Shown here in pieces: positions 46,096 through 56,839 of a stretch of DNA of 60,000 nt (the first letter of the stretch is position 1; every line of letters begins with the position of its first letter). A program made the position numbers and the translations under genes. The stretch is from contig NC_081413.1 in the NCBI RefSeq assembly GCF_030272615.1, positions 163,465,080 through 163,525,079 on the forward strand. Direction: 5' to 3'. The notes beneath the pieces were generated by a model. That model had not been told where the DNA came from, ran no database searches, and saw nothing but the letters and a program-made list of their open reading frames with translations. Source of the DNA: Cryptomeria japonica. Lineage: Eukaryota > Streptophyta > Pinopsida > Cupressales > Cupressaceae.

Positions 46096-46149
46096 ATTGA
46101 AGTTTTTTGTGATGTGTTTGATCAAATTTTTATCGCGTCATCCAATATC

Positions 46150-48057
46150 TGACATTTTCAATATTTTTTCCGTGCAGGAGAATATTGGAGTGTTATACTA
46201 TCGACAGAGTAGACCTAGTGGTCTTGATCTTCGAGCCGATTTACTGGATGAGGAGATTGCGCATATTCGACATCTGAGATTATATCATGTTTTACATTTG
46301 CTAGAGATTACGACCAATAGGGCCTTGATTACCGTGTTAGTGGAGTGATGGCATTCCAAGATATGAACTTCCATCTTCCTACTGGTGAGGCATCTATTAC
46401 CTTAGAGGATGTTTGGCGTATACTGCATATTCCCATCCATGGTGCGAGAGTTGTATATGATCACAACGATGGCGTCACTGGACTGTGTGCCCTTTTTTAG
46501 TGTGAGGAGCAGGATTTACAGATCAGTGGTCATTATGATATCCCTTGGGCTCGCTTGGACTATGATGATATTACTATAGTATTGTGCAATATCATAGGTG
46601 GTTTGTTGATTCTTGACAAACGAGGCCATGGCTTTCCAGTTGGATGGGGTAGAGTGCTGCATGATATGATTGTTCATCGTTGAGTATATGATTGGGGTCT
46701 GTGTCTATTAGCCATGGTTTATTATCAGATGCACAACATTGTGTGACATTGCTCCAAACTTGGGCTTGGGAGCACATTTCTATCTCGAGGCTAGTTATTC
46801 ATGTTGACTTGCAGCCTGAGGAGCCATATGCATACAGATATGCACCTGGGATTAGACATAGGGGTTCAGGTAACACCTTGTATTAGAGACATCAACTTGA
46901 TATCTTGCAGCATTTCATTTGGAGACCTTATTTAGATTGCCCTAGTTGGGCAGATGATGCTCAACACTTGCCAATCTATAGACAACAAAGATATCTTATT
47001 GGGAGGATTGTTGAGATGCAAAGGGTCATTGAGATTTACCTTCTAGGATGGGTACTTAGATAGTTTGGAGAGGTACACGTGACACCTATTGTTATAGCTT
47101 ACTTTGCTCATGTTTCTCGTGAGGTTTCTGATTGGGGTGTGTGAATACAACCACATGTGGCTGCTGCCAAGTTAGATTCTCTTCAGGCATTACAATGGTG
47201 TTGGAGTGCAGGTACAACAGATCTAGGGACTACACTCGAGTATGATGCATGGTGGGCTAGACATAGGCCTATTCCACTGATTGATCTGATTGTTCCAATC
47301 ATAGCTCAGTAGATAAGACATCCTAGACAATGGTTGAGGATTGACATGGGGGAGAGTAGGGGAGATGATAAAGGAGAGGAGGGTAGAGGGGGAAAGGAGG
47401 ACCAAGGAGGAGATGAGGGGGAAGAGGAGGAGGATATAGACATTAGTGGAGACACTGAGTCTATGAGTAGCAATGATGACGATGATTCCTCAGAGTCATT
47501 GAGCAGTGCAGATGGGGATGATGATGACATGTTGGAGTTAGAGGATGTTCTTGCTCTAGAGGGGGGAGGAAATGGAGGATAGGGTGTTGATGGAGATGAT
47601 GATGATCTACAGATTCTTAGAGCACGGATTCAAAGTCTAGAGGATGAGGTGCCATACTTAGGCAGCAATGAGATGCTAAGCGGGAGGTATTCCACAGAGA
47701 CTACGATGCATTAGAGACTGAGAGGGATTGTCTCCAGAGGGAGAGAAATGATGCAATTAGATGGATGGAGATGGTTCAGGCCACTTATGATCATTTTTTT
47801 TCTCCAGGTACCGATGCACGCAGACAGTCTGATAGACTCTACTATGTTGCATAGGAGGCCTTTTATTACCGACATTTCTACCATGATGTTGTACCTGAGG
47901 AATAAAGAGCTCTAAGCTTCAGTGAGGTTAGAGGCCATTCTAGTTCTAGTAGGACTTCTACCAGTAGTGGTGGTGTTATGGGTCCACCTCAGCATCCTAG
48001 GACAGGATCTAGCAGGCATGATCCACCTAGAGATAGAGGCAGTGTGGGTTGAGACAT
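46150..48057 (+). pseudogene. Plant mobile domain (PMD) protein, degraded
   Basis: Readable in two frames with a shift near 46330. The N-terminus (46170-46320) holds a Leu/His-rich helix. The hallmark PMD segment FHLPTGEASITLEDVWRIL is at about 46367-46423, followed by HIPIHGARV, and helical W-rich blocks (PWARLDYDD, 46780-46840 WAWEHISISR, 47240-47275 YDAWWARHRPIP). The C-terminal part is highly acidic (DDDDSSESLSSADGDDDD, 47476-47529) then Arg/Ser-rich with a coiled-coil patch. Stops include TAG near 46498, TGA 46682 and TAG near 47311. PMD proteins include Arabidopsis MAIN/MAIL and many ORFs carried by transposons; the retroelement context here points to the latter. No catalytic function is claimed. 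Confidence 0.75.
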
Positions 48058-48299
48058 TGAGATCATGTTATCTGAGCCTTTGGGTCTGTTTTATGATTAT
48101 TGTATTCTGACACATTACCATTTTTGAGTTATATATATAATATGCAATTTTCATGGTGATCTATTATGCTTTGTTTTCCATGTATTTTGTATGATGCTAT
48201 GTGTTATGTGATGCATGCCTATATGATTTATAAATGTTTTTTTATGAATGCAATGATTTCTATTTGATTTGTGATGTCATGATTAGTTTAATGCAATCT

Positions 48300-48410
48300 T
48301 ATATGATACTCAAATGAATGCAATTAACACTATATGAATGCAATTTAAAACTATATGGATGCAATTTACACTATATGGATGAAACTTAAAACTATATGGG
48401 TACAACTTTG
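48300..48410 (+). repeat. Tandem repeat of about 20 bp downstream of the PMD ORF
   Basis: Four to five units of ACTATATGGATGCAATTTAAA type. Short and imperfect. Confidence 0.65.
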
Positions 48411-51163
48411 TTTTTGTATGATAATGCCAGAATATTATTTTAACTCAGATGTACCTTAAAGAAATGTTAGTAAGATGAAAGAAAGAAGAGATTGATGAAA
48501 AAATAATGTTAAATGATAGAAAAAGAGATGAGAAATCAACAAACTATCAATAAGCAGATGAGATGAAAATGAGAATGATTGATTCACAAACTTATGTCAT
48601 TATTTATTGTGCAATATATATTCATCACCGAGCCTTATTATGGAACAATGGAACTTAACACATCAGGGTATAAGTAACCAAGATGTAAAGATATCTCATT
48701 AAAGAAACAAAAACGTAGCAGACAAGGAGTGAAACCCTCCATTCTAGGAAATACACTAGGGGTCGAGGTATGTGTGGCATTCACAAGCTGAATGCTCCTA
48801 TCATAGACACCCACTAGAGAAATTTCCTTAGAACTTCATTGGTTCACACCACAAACAACAAACAAAGAAAAATATAATGCCCATCATGGCTCCTCTAGTC
48901 ACTTGGGGACATCCTTGGGTAGCATAGGAACACAATCTGTCGCCAAATGATAAAATATAAAGATTGACCTGGACAAAATCCAACAACTATACCGACCTTG
49001 TGCCTTCATTCTCAGTTGCTTGATGTGATAGTTGATAATGTCTGATCTCAGAAAGTTGCAGACCCTGTTTAAGATTGACCTGTCTGATTTCGAGTGTATC
49101 CTCTTCTGTTTAAGATAAGATAATGATCACTTGATATGGATATGATATGATTGATAAGATAGTTTGATCAGTTGAGTGTAGATGTTTGACTGGATAGTCG
49201 TATCCCTTATTAACTTTGTGTGAAGCATTTGCTAGATATCTGCTAGGGTGTTTGATTCTTGCGAGACAATTTATTGCAAGTTTTTTGATTGATTGATATT
49301 TGAATGTTTTTGGATTTTGTGGATTGATATTTGAATGTTTTTGGTTGATTTTTTTAGGATCGTATATGGATGTTTTTGATTGATTTTCTGCTTTGGATTT
49401 GATGAAACGTGACTTATCATCAATTGATAAAGATAAGACTAACTTACACAAAATCTAGCAGTCATATTGATCTATGTCATTGTTTTGATCATTTGATGAT
49501 TGATAGGAATGTCTGGTTTGAGAGAGTGAATACCCCGCGTATGACCAATCTATCTGGTTTCGAGTGTACCTTTCCCTGTATAAGACATGTTGATGTTTGA
49601 TAGAGTTTGATCAATAAATTGATTAACAAGATATGTGATCAGTTTGATTGTAGACTTTGAGAGTTTGTATGTTGTTGATTTCATTTGATGGACGGTCTAT
49701 GCTTTCTTGCATTGTTTTTTCATTTTTTTGATTTTTCGATTTTTAAGGCTTTTTTCAGGAAATTTTATGGTTTTTTTTTGGATTTTTTTTTTCCAAAATG
49801 TTTTTGGTATTGATTTTTTTGTTTTTGAATGCTTTTGAATTTTATGTTTATCAGTGTTTTTTGGATTTTTTCAAGACCTTTTCTGTTTTTTTAGGATTTT
49901 TTCAGGACTTTTTAGGATTTTTAGGATTTTGTGTTTTCCCAATGTTTTGGGTATTTTTTCAAGACATTATTTGATTTTTTAGGATTTTTTTCAGTGATGC
50001 CCCTAGTATGTAGACCTATATGATGTGATCATTCACAAAATGTATGTGAAGACAATGAATTTTTGACATGACCTATGTTAATGCAATATGCATGATGAAT
50101 ATGCATTTCCTATTCGAACAAGGATGATTGTGTTTGTTTATGATTTTGTAATACACCAATTAAATTGGAGGTACAAAACAATTCATAGATAAGCGATCAA
50201 TTGATCCTTAAGGTCCCTTGAAATATCCAAATTAAAACACTTAGTGACTAGGATTTACAAATGGAGATGCAAAAAACTTCCCCATTGGTTCTTGAAACTT
50301 TGATCTTCTTTTTCCCATGTGTGTGCAAATGAGTTAATTTATGCTCTTGTATTCACTAAAGATCCTTAGCATCCTATATGACTAGCTACATGGATTATTC
50401 TAACTTCAAAAGCATCTCGAATAGAGCCTCACTACCAGCAAGCTTTTAGAGCTCCGATGAGGTTATAGACTGTAATTTCTTAAATATTGCTCCATTACTA
50501 GTAGACGTTCATAGCCCCGATGGAGTTACTTGCATGTTCCCATAGTCAAGCTTTTTGTCGCACTTGTATGCGTAATATTTCAGTTATATATCATTTCTTT
50601 TGCCTTGAGATGAATATTTGGCATAACACTTTTTCTTTTTTGTTGTCTTGCCTTGACTTGTAAGTAATGAAACCTACTTGGATGTGACAATTACAATGGT
50701 GCTAAAGTAGAATTTTTGGTTTTTCACTAGTCATATGATCAACTAGGTGTCTACAATGAATTAGAGATTTTGTTAATGTGTTTGAGATATAGCAATTGAT
50801 AGATTTTGGGTTAACAAGTCTCAAATAGTGAAATCACTACCCAACCATAAGTAAAGCATCGTCATGGGGTAATGTTGAAAATGTATGATCTTAGGACCGC
50901 AAAGATTTCATGTCCAAATATCTAAGAAATGAGACGACCCTTGTTTCTCTTGAATGCAAATAGATGATAAACTTGGATAGTTGCCTTGTTTTGTTGACGC
51001 TGCTATATGTCAATGCAGAAACTTTGTTAATGCGATTCATTTGAAAAAGGAACTATATGTGTTGTAGTGCTTTGAATAAAATGAGATGCAATACGGAAAG
51101 TAAAACCTAAACTAACTCAACCCTTAGCTATAGTATCGTTTAAGGCGCATGTTGTTCAGAGGG
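48411..51163. other. T-rich noncoding part of the minus-strand element
   Basis: There are no supported ORFs. 49070-49170 and 49540-49640 share a diverged copy of a CTGNTTTCGAGTGTA...TGTNTAAGA block. 49700-50000 is a T-run-rich region with repeated TTTTAGGATTTTTTCAGGA. 50390-50530 holds two similar CCGATGRGGTTA blocks. Confidence 0.4.
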
Positions 51164-52435
51164 TCAAGGAGTTTTGTGTAGGTAGTTTATTGGTCTTTGT
51201 TTGAAGAGCCAAATAAATATGTCTTTTCCAATAGGATATAAGGACTCAACTAAGTGTACATGTTCAACATCTCCAATGTTGATTTTATTAGTTTTTGGAT
51301 TTTGTGGATCATCGAAGGGAAATCCAGCTTTGGCACCCATGAATTCAGCTATAGCCTTATAATTTTTAAAGAAATCCAACAATGGTAGGTCCTCTTGCCC
51401 CCAGTCTATCAAGTGTGGGTGTATGAGGCAAATAGATTCTAGTTCTGAAGTTATGACATGAGCAGGTTCTATGCCTATTTCTATTGATGCACTTGAAGAG
51501 GATGATAAAGTCAACTGGGTGTTGATCTCATTTGTTGGTGTTATGTTTGTTTTTGTCACTACTTTGGCATTTGATGATGGCACGCATATAATTATTGACA
51601 AGTTTCTCTTTGTAGGATGATCAGGATTGGTGATTTCATTGATAAGGGGTTCATGAACAACTTGTGTAGAGGGATTGGGATCATGAGGGAGACTAGGCAA
51701 AATGGTAAGTTCATTTGAGAGGGAATCTTGTGAGGAACATGGAGGATTATGACATAAAGATGAAGGGATGGAGGGATCTTGATCAGGATCTAGAGAAATA
51801 ATGGGATCTTGCTTAGGACATGAAGGTGAAGGAATACTTTGATCTTGACTTGGAAAGGGATTATTATGAATGGGATAGAAAAGAGCGAGGGGATCATCAT
51901 AAGATTCTTGGTTGGTGGGATCTTGATAAAAAATTGGGTAGGATGGAAGGGTTTTTTCTTGATCTTTATTTGTTTTAGGACTCATTTCTTCTGATTTTGG
52001 ATCATCCTCTTGACACGGGGAAGGAGTTTGGATATGCATTGGATATTCTTGTAATGTTTCAACATTTTGGCTTGATGAGAAAGGATTTTGAATGAGACTT
52101 TTTGAAGTGGGTTTTCTTGGAAATGGAAAATATGATGGCATTGGATCTTGAATTTATAAAGCATGGAAAGGAATACTATCATGACTTGGATTAGATTGGA
52201 TTTGTATAATGGATAGCCCTTGGGAGGTTGAGTTATTGGATAGAGATTATGTGGGCTGCTCTTGTGTGACTTCAGGGTATGTGTAAATGGTGGAAGATAT
52301 GGAGGCTACTTGAGGCGCAAAGTCTTGATGGGAAGAGTTGCTACTAAACATGGGTATATGACCTTGTTGCATGATAGGTGACACATTGACCATGTTCAAT
52401 TGATGTCAAAAGGGTGACATGTTTGTAAATGATGG
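51164..52435 (-). pseudogene. Pro/Ser/Gln-rich element ORF, C-terminal portion
   Basis: An open frame of 325 codons (52141-51164) continues upstream in frame, through two stops, to the LTR insertion at 52441. It is rich in Pro, Ser, Asp and Gln (low complexity) with a more ordered C-terminal 110 residues that include LIHPHLIDWGQEDLPLLDFF and IGDVEHVHLVESLYPIGKDIF. I recognise no named domain; it resembles ORFs of plant retroelements rather than host genes. It is the continuation of 53811-54300. Confidence 0.45.
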
Positions 52436-52440
52436 TATGA

Positions 52441-53810
52441 TGAAAGAACAAGGATTTGATCAACTACTGAGAGAGGGGGGGTGAATCAGTAGATAGAAAA
52501 ATTGATAATAACTTCACCAATCTCAAAACCAATCTCTCAAAGTAAACTTAGAACTATCAATGCAATATCACTATCAAGATTAAGCTTGTCAAGACAAACC
52601 GGTTGAATGTTACAACAAATAATAGTAAACAACTTGAAACTTCACAAACATCCAAATACTTTTACAAACATAAGTAAAACCTTCATTTCATATTGTTGCC
52701 AATTATCATGACTTATCAAAGTGGATTAAGTAGTTAAGAAAATCAACCATAGAAAACATAACCACAAAAAAATTCACCACTTGACACAATATTTTGACGT
52801 GGAAACCCAAATGGGAAAAACCATGGTGAGATGAGATTCACAAGATAACTATCTAAACTCTTCTAAAGTTCGCCTTGTTAGGAGCCAAGCTTGTTAAAGC
52901 TTTACAAAAAGTCTTGTTAAGAATAGATCTTGTTAGGGGCCACCCGATTAAGGGATTGACTATAATACCTTGTTAGAAGCAATACCTTGTGAGGAGTAAC
53001 CTCGATAGAGGATTTGAAATCCAAGCTAATGGATCACCTTGTTAGAGGATTTGAATAAAACCAAGCTTGTTAGAGCTTACCCAGTTAGGGGATTTTACTT
53101 ATGTAATTGTTAGAAAACAACAAGAGTTTTCTTATCTATTTGAATAGCACTTCACTTATTTGTTCAGATCCTTTTCATACTCCTATCTGCCTTTACTCAA
53201 ACTGCAGATACATCATCCAGTTAAACAACCACACACTCAACTAAAACTTTACCAACTCTGAAACTAAACAACTCATCGACCTTATAAACAAATCAATTAG
53301 ATTGGTAACACACAAAAAACCTAATTCTCTCATAGAGATTACAAACAAGTTGGTTCAAGTATGACCATTGGATTACATAACAGTCTCTACACACCATTCA
53401 AGAAAGCCTCGACCACTCCTTGATCACCACTTCATCAAACTCAGTAACTCATAATGCGCTTTGCATTACATGCAATATACTTGCTCATTCCCTAGACAAA
53501 AACCGTTACCTCAATGCACCAAAATCACTTTGAAACTCTCTTCATACAATATGCATATGTGTCATAATCATTACCACTCATCATCAGATCATAAACCAAT
53601 ATAACCAATTCACCAAACTTAATCGGTCAGGGTTTATCAAAAAAACAAGCAGGGTTTACCAGTTCAACTCTCCAATACTTAGCAATACCTGTTCACTCCA
53701 CAAACTTACCTATCGGTTACAGTTCCCTTTCACTAGCTCTTCCTACTGGTTACAAAACAACATTACAACAATATCATTACCGGTTAATTGATATCAATGA
53801 CAACATAACA
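52441..53810 (-). mobile_element. Solo copia-type LTR inserted in the ORF
   Basis: 1370 bp with TG...CA ends (TGAAAGAACAAGG at 52441; ACATAACA at 53810). It is flanked by TATGA and TATCA, a 5-bp target duplication with one mismatch. It contains GGGGGGGTGAATCAGT and GACGTGGAAACCCAAATGGG, phrases common in plant copia LTRs, and repeats of CTTGTTAGAGGATTTG. The start of the minus sense (TGTTATGTTGTCATTGATATC) resembles the 37763 LTR, so minus orientation is likely. Confidence 0.6.
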
Positions 53811-54550
53811 TATCATTAATGCAATCTTCATGCAAATGCCAATACTAAATACACTTGAATTTGTTTGGGACACCCTTGGTGGTGTATTTGAAGCCATAGG
53901 AGGATATTCATAGACATGTGATGTGACTAAAGGCAAAATTGATTGTGTGATTGTGTGTGACTTTGGTAGTGGTTGACTTGTTTGCACAATTTGTGGTGCT
54001 CAGAGTTGTGTCATTTGTTGTATTGGTTGTTGGACTTGCATTGTTGGATGTGTTTGTTGTTGATATTGGTTTATCATGTTTATTTGTGTGAGAATAGATG
54101 GTATGTTTGATTTCATAATAAGAGCTCGCACATAAACTTGCTCTAGGTTTGTAATGGGATCTCTAAATTTTTTAAATAGTTTGAACATCTAGGATCTAAT
54201 CTCTTCACATTTTTTAATGTTTTGTTCCAAGATATTTATTTCTCGAGCTAGTTTCTCTTCAAGTGATGGAGAAATAGGTATGACACTTGTTTGTTCCTGA
54301 TAAGTTTTATGCACATTTTGCCATGAAAGTTGGAAGTTTGATAAGGGTAATGTTGTCTCCTAGAAGTTTGAGAGCTTGTTTCAACCATTGCACTATATGC
54401 CATTTTTTTGGATTTTTGAAGTTTAGGGATGAAATACAATGCAACTAAGGGATGAAAGTGCAACCCTATTTTTTTTTGGATTTTGAGAATTTTGAAAATG
54501 GACAAATGCAACCTATGTTTTTTTTTTTTTTTGACAATTTGGATCAAGGA
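53811..54550 (-). pseudogene. Gln-rich element ORF, N-terminal portion
   Basis: The frame shared by 54188-54000 and 53987-53811 is interrupted by TGA near 53997. It begins with a coiled coil (LAREINILEQNIKKCEEI, about 54254-54200), then KKFRDPITNLEQVYVRALI, then a Gln-rich stretch (QQQTHPTMQVQQPIQQ, about 54055-54010). The ORF resumes after the solo LTR. Upstream, 54250-54550 has further broken coding in another frame. Confidence 0.45.
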
Positions 54551-54559
54551 ATGACAAGA

Positions 54560-55090
54560 TGAAATCCTAAAGAATCACTAGTACATTCCGAGCTAATTTC
54601 TAATGACCGATTGTTGGATTTGCGACTAATTTTCGTTGGAGTACCGACAAAAGTAGCCGTCAAAAACTCATCGTTCAATTGTTCGACAATGCCCTGACCG
54701 TCGAAAATATGAAAATCCCACGGACTCTACCTACGGTGGGCATGATCGCTCTTCTGGTCAAAAAAGTCATCGGACATGCAACATCCCCATCGGATGCTTT
54801 AGTAGATTTCGTCGCAAAGCCGATGACAATTTGGAACTTTGCACCGACGGTGATGCTGTTTGTCTAATGCTTGTGTTGTTGGTCCATTCGGAGGCATCGA
54901 CGACCATCCGACTACGAAGTTCAATCGCACGTACAATATCCTCATCAGATATTTGTGTGGTTTGAGTCGAAAGTGCGACGAATCCAGAACATTTCACCAA
55001 AGAGAACATTGTATGTCCGTCGATTTCATCGTTGGTGGAAAGCTTGGTATTTGTCATAATTCCAACAATGATAATATTTTTATTAATTTT
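54560..55090. mobile_element. CpG-rich segment, possible CACTA-type transposon fragment
   Basis: CACTAGTACATTCCGAG at about 54579 resembles a CACTA terminus, and the following 450 bases are full of CCGACGG/CGTCGG/CATCGGA motifs like CACTA subterminal repeats. No matching TAGTG end was found. The CpG richness stands out from the CpG-poor neighbours. The 55021-55050 piece shares TCGTNGGTGGAAAGCT with the foldback arm at 55300. Confidence 0.35.
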
Positions 55091-55209
55091 TTTTTATTAT
55101 TATCCAGTCATTGATATGTACAACGAATGATATTCTATCCCCACCACCTACCAGTAGGGGGCATAGGTTTGAGGCTAATATGAGGTGTATGGTTTCAGGC
55201 TAATATGAT

Positions 55210-55679
55210 CAGGCGCACCATGGTTGAGATGGTCCAACTCCCTAGTCTCACTCTATGACTAAGCTCATGCCATATCTAAATGAAAGACACCTCAAATACA
55301 TCGTCGGTGGAAAGCTGTAAAATGCCATTTTCATACATAAGCAAGACATACACAATTGGGCACAATCACCAAGAGAACGGTAAAAAGTGTGTTTGAGATC
55401 ACTGTCCTAATTGTGGTGTGGTCACGAATAAGGAAAGGTTAAAAAATTTACGGTGATCTCTTCATGACCACACCACAATTAGGACAATGATCTCAAACAC
55501 ACTTTTTACCGTTCTCTTGGTGATTGTGCCCAATTGTGTATGTCTTGCTTATGTATGAAAATGGCATTTTGTAGCTTTCCACCGATGATGTATTTGAGAT
55601 GTCTTTCATTTAGATATGGCATGAGGTTAGTCCTAGAGTGAGAATAGGGAGTTGGACCACCTCAACCATGGTGCGCCTG
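55210..55679. mobile_element. Foldback element, 215-bp arms, 40-bp spacer
   Basis: The left arm 55210-55424 and right arm 55465-55679 are reverse complements with about 9 mismatches and no gaps (about 96% identity). The spacer is 55425-55464. The left arm begins CAGGCGCACCATGG and ends GTGGTGTGGTCA. A transcript would form a hairpin of over 200 bp. I see no clear target duplication. It has no coding capacity. Confidence 0.95.
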
Positions 55680-56550
55680 CATATGTATATAGTTTTGTGT
55701 ATTCATTAAAGATTTTCATTTAATTTTGAGCATTTTCATTAGCAAATCAGGGGTGCACTTTACATTCTTGTTTTTATCCAATTCACTTACTTTAGCTCTG
55801 TTTCTTTCTTCAGATTTGGGGTCTAGAGATCCTCCCTACGTAGAGATTGTTGGTTTTGTCTCCCCTACTTTAGCTGGAGAGTTTCTTGCCATCTCTGGTA
55901 GTTTGCCCTCAGAATTCAGCTTCTCTATTGGCTGAATTGTTATTTTCCCTACCTTCTTCTCCAAGTGCTCCTCCTCTTGTTTCCAAGATTTTTCCTTTGC
56001 CTTCTACTCAATGGCCCTTGGTTGTGCCTTCATGCCATCTTAATGTCTTCATTGGGTTCCTATTTCCATTAAATGATGCCTTCTCTATGTTATGAAATAT
56101 CCATCTTGGATCTTGCAACATCAAATTCTGGCATGGTTGATGTTGATGTGAGTGATTGGACAATTGTTTTTTATCACATTTTTTCTTTGAGTAAGAAGAT
56201 ACTTCTCAAGCAGTTTGGTGTTGTCAAAAGATAAATAAGTTGTCAAGAAAGGTGAAGGCTAAAAAGAATATTTAGATTAATGTTTCTGACTGTGTTGGTT
56301 ATTGTTGATGTGGTTTTTCATTGATTTTCTTCAGTTATTCTTCACCAATAGCCTATTTATAACAACTTTATCTATTTGGAAGTGGGTCCTCTCTAGAACC
56401 TACAACCAATCTATCAAAAGAAAATACATATTGGAACATGCCATCACAAAAACATGTCATTTTTATATGTAAAACTAGAATGTTCAGGTTTTCTTGAAAA
56501 CAATCAAATTGAAATTCTCATCTTGGTCTTACAAGTATTAGGGTTCTTAC
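55680..56550. other. Intergenic region
   Basis: The short plus-strand ORFs (55726-56095) lack motifs. I looked here for the last exon of the acireductone dioxygenase gene and did not recognise it. Confidence 0.35.
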
Positions 56551-56839
56551 CTAGCAGGATGCTCCTCACAAGGACGATTGTATTTTGTCCAGACTGGCTC
56601 ACCCTGGAAAAGCCTCAAGATCTGTGATAAAAGTCAAAGAAACAATAATAATATCCTCTAGTTCATATAAGAAATGATTTATAGTGAGTGTCCTTGAGAT
56701 AAAAGAGCATTTACATTAATGTAGTTGTTTGTGTCGAGGGTAAATTGATGATAGATTCCTCTTGGGAGGACAATCATATCCCCCTTCTTAACCCATCTTC
56801 GTATCCATCGATCCTCTTTATCCCTTACATCAAAGGAGC
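56551..56839 (-). CDS. ARD: Acireductone dioxygenase, two internal exons (partial)
   Basis: The upstream exon 56839-56715 reads [20 protein letters not shown], then [21 protein letters not shown]. The downstream exon 56621-56551 reads [17 protein letters not shown] then CEEHPAR. These are the C-terminal part of the cupin fold of ARD, which oxidises the acireductone in the methionine salvage (Yang) cycle using Fe or Ni. The His in YHQF is the fourth metal ligand and is kept; the HxH and Glu ligands would be in an upstream exon not found. The acceptor (TTATAG), the 93-base intron with GT...CAG and the donor (AG|GTAAG) all fit and the phases agree. Differences from the usual family sequence (RRW for RIW, PRG for PAG, YHQF for YHRF) may mean early decay. 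Other exons may lie beyond 60 kb or be lost. Confidence 0.8.

Larger units (their letters stand above)
45395..54550 (-). mobile_element. Large minus-strand Ty3/gypsy-like element without recognisable pol, with an antisense ORF
   Basis: Read from high to low coordinates it has a broken Gln/Ser/Pro-rich ORF (54550-51164, cut by a solo LTR), about 3 kb of T-rich noncoding DNA, an antisense plant-mobile-domain ORF (46150-48057), then a polypurine tract and LTR start at 45394. The order ORF, antisense ORF, 3' LTR is known for Tat-lineage elements that carry extra ORFs. No RT, protease or integrase motif was found, so it is probably nonautonomous. The unity of the whole interval is inference. Confidence 0.45.

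Noticed and set aside
47223-47530. Minus-strand Ser/Pro-rich ORFs over the acidic part of the PMD ORF
   Set aside because: They come from GA-rich repeats coding Asp/Glu on the plus strand.
54767-55059. Overlapping plus and minus ORFs in the CpG-rich segment as a gene
   Set aside because: Both strands are open because of CG-rich repeat words; no known domain and no splice or start context.
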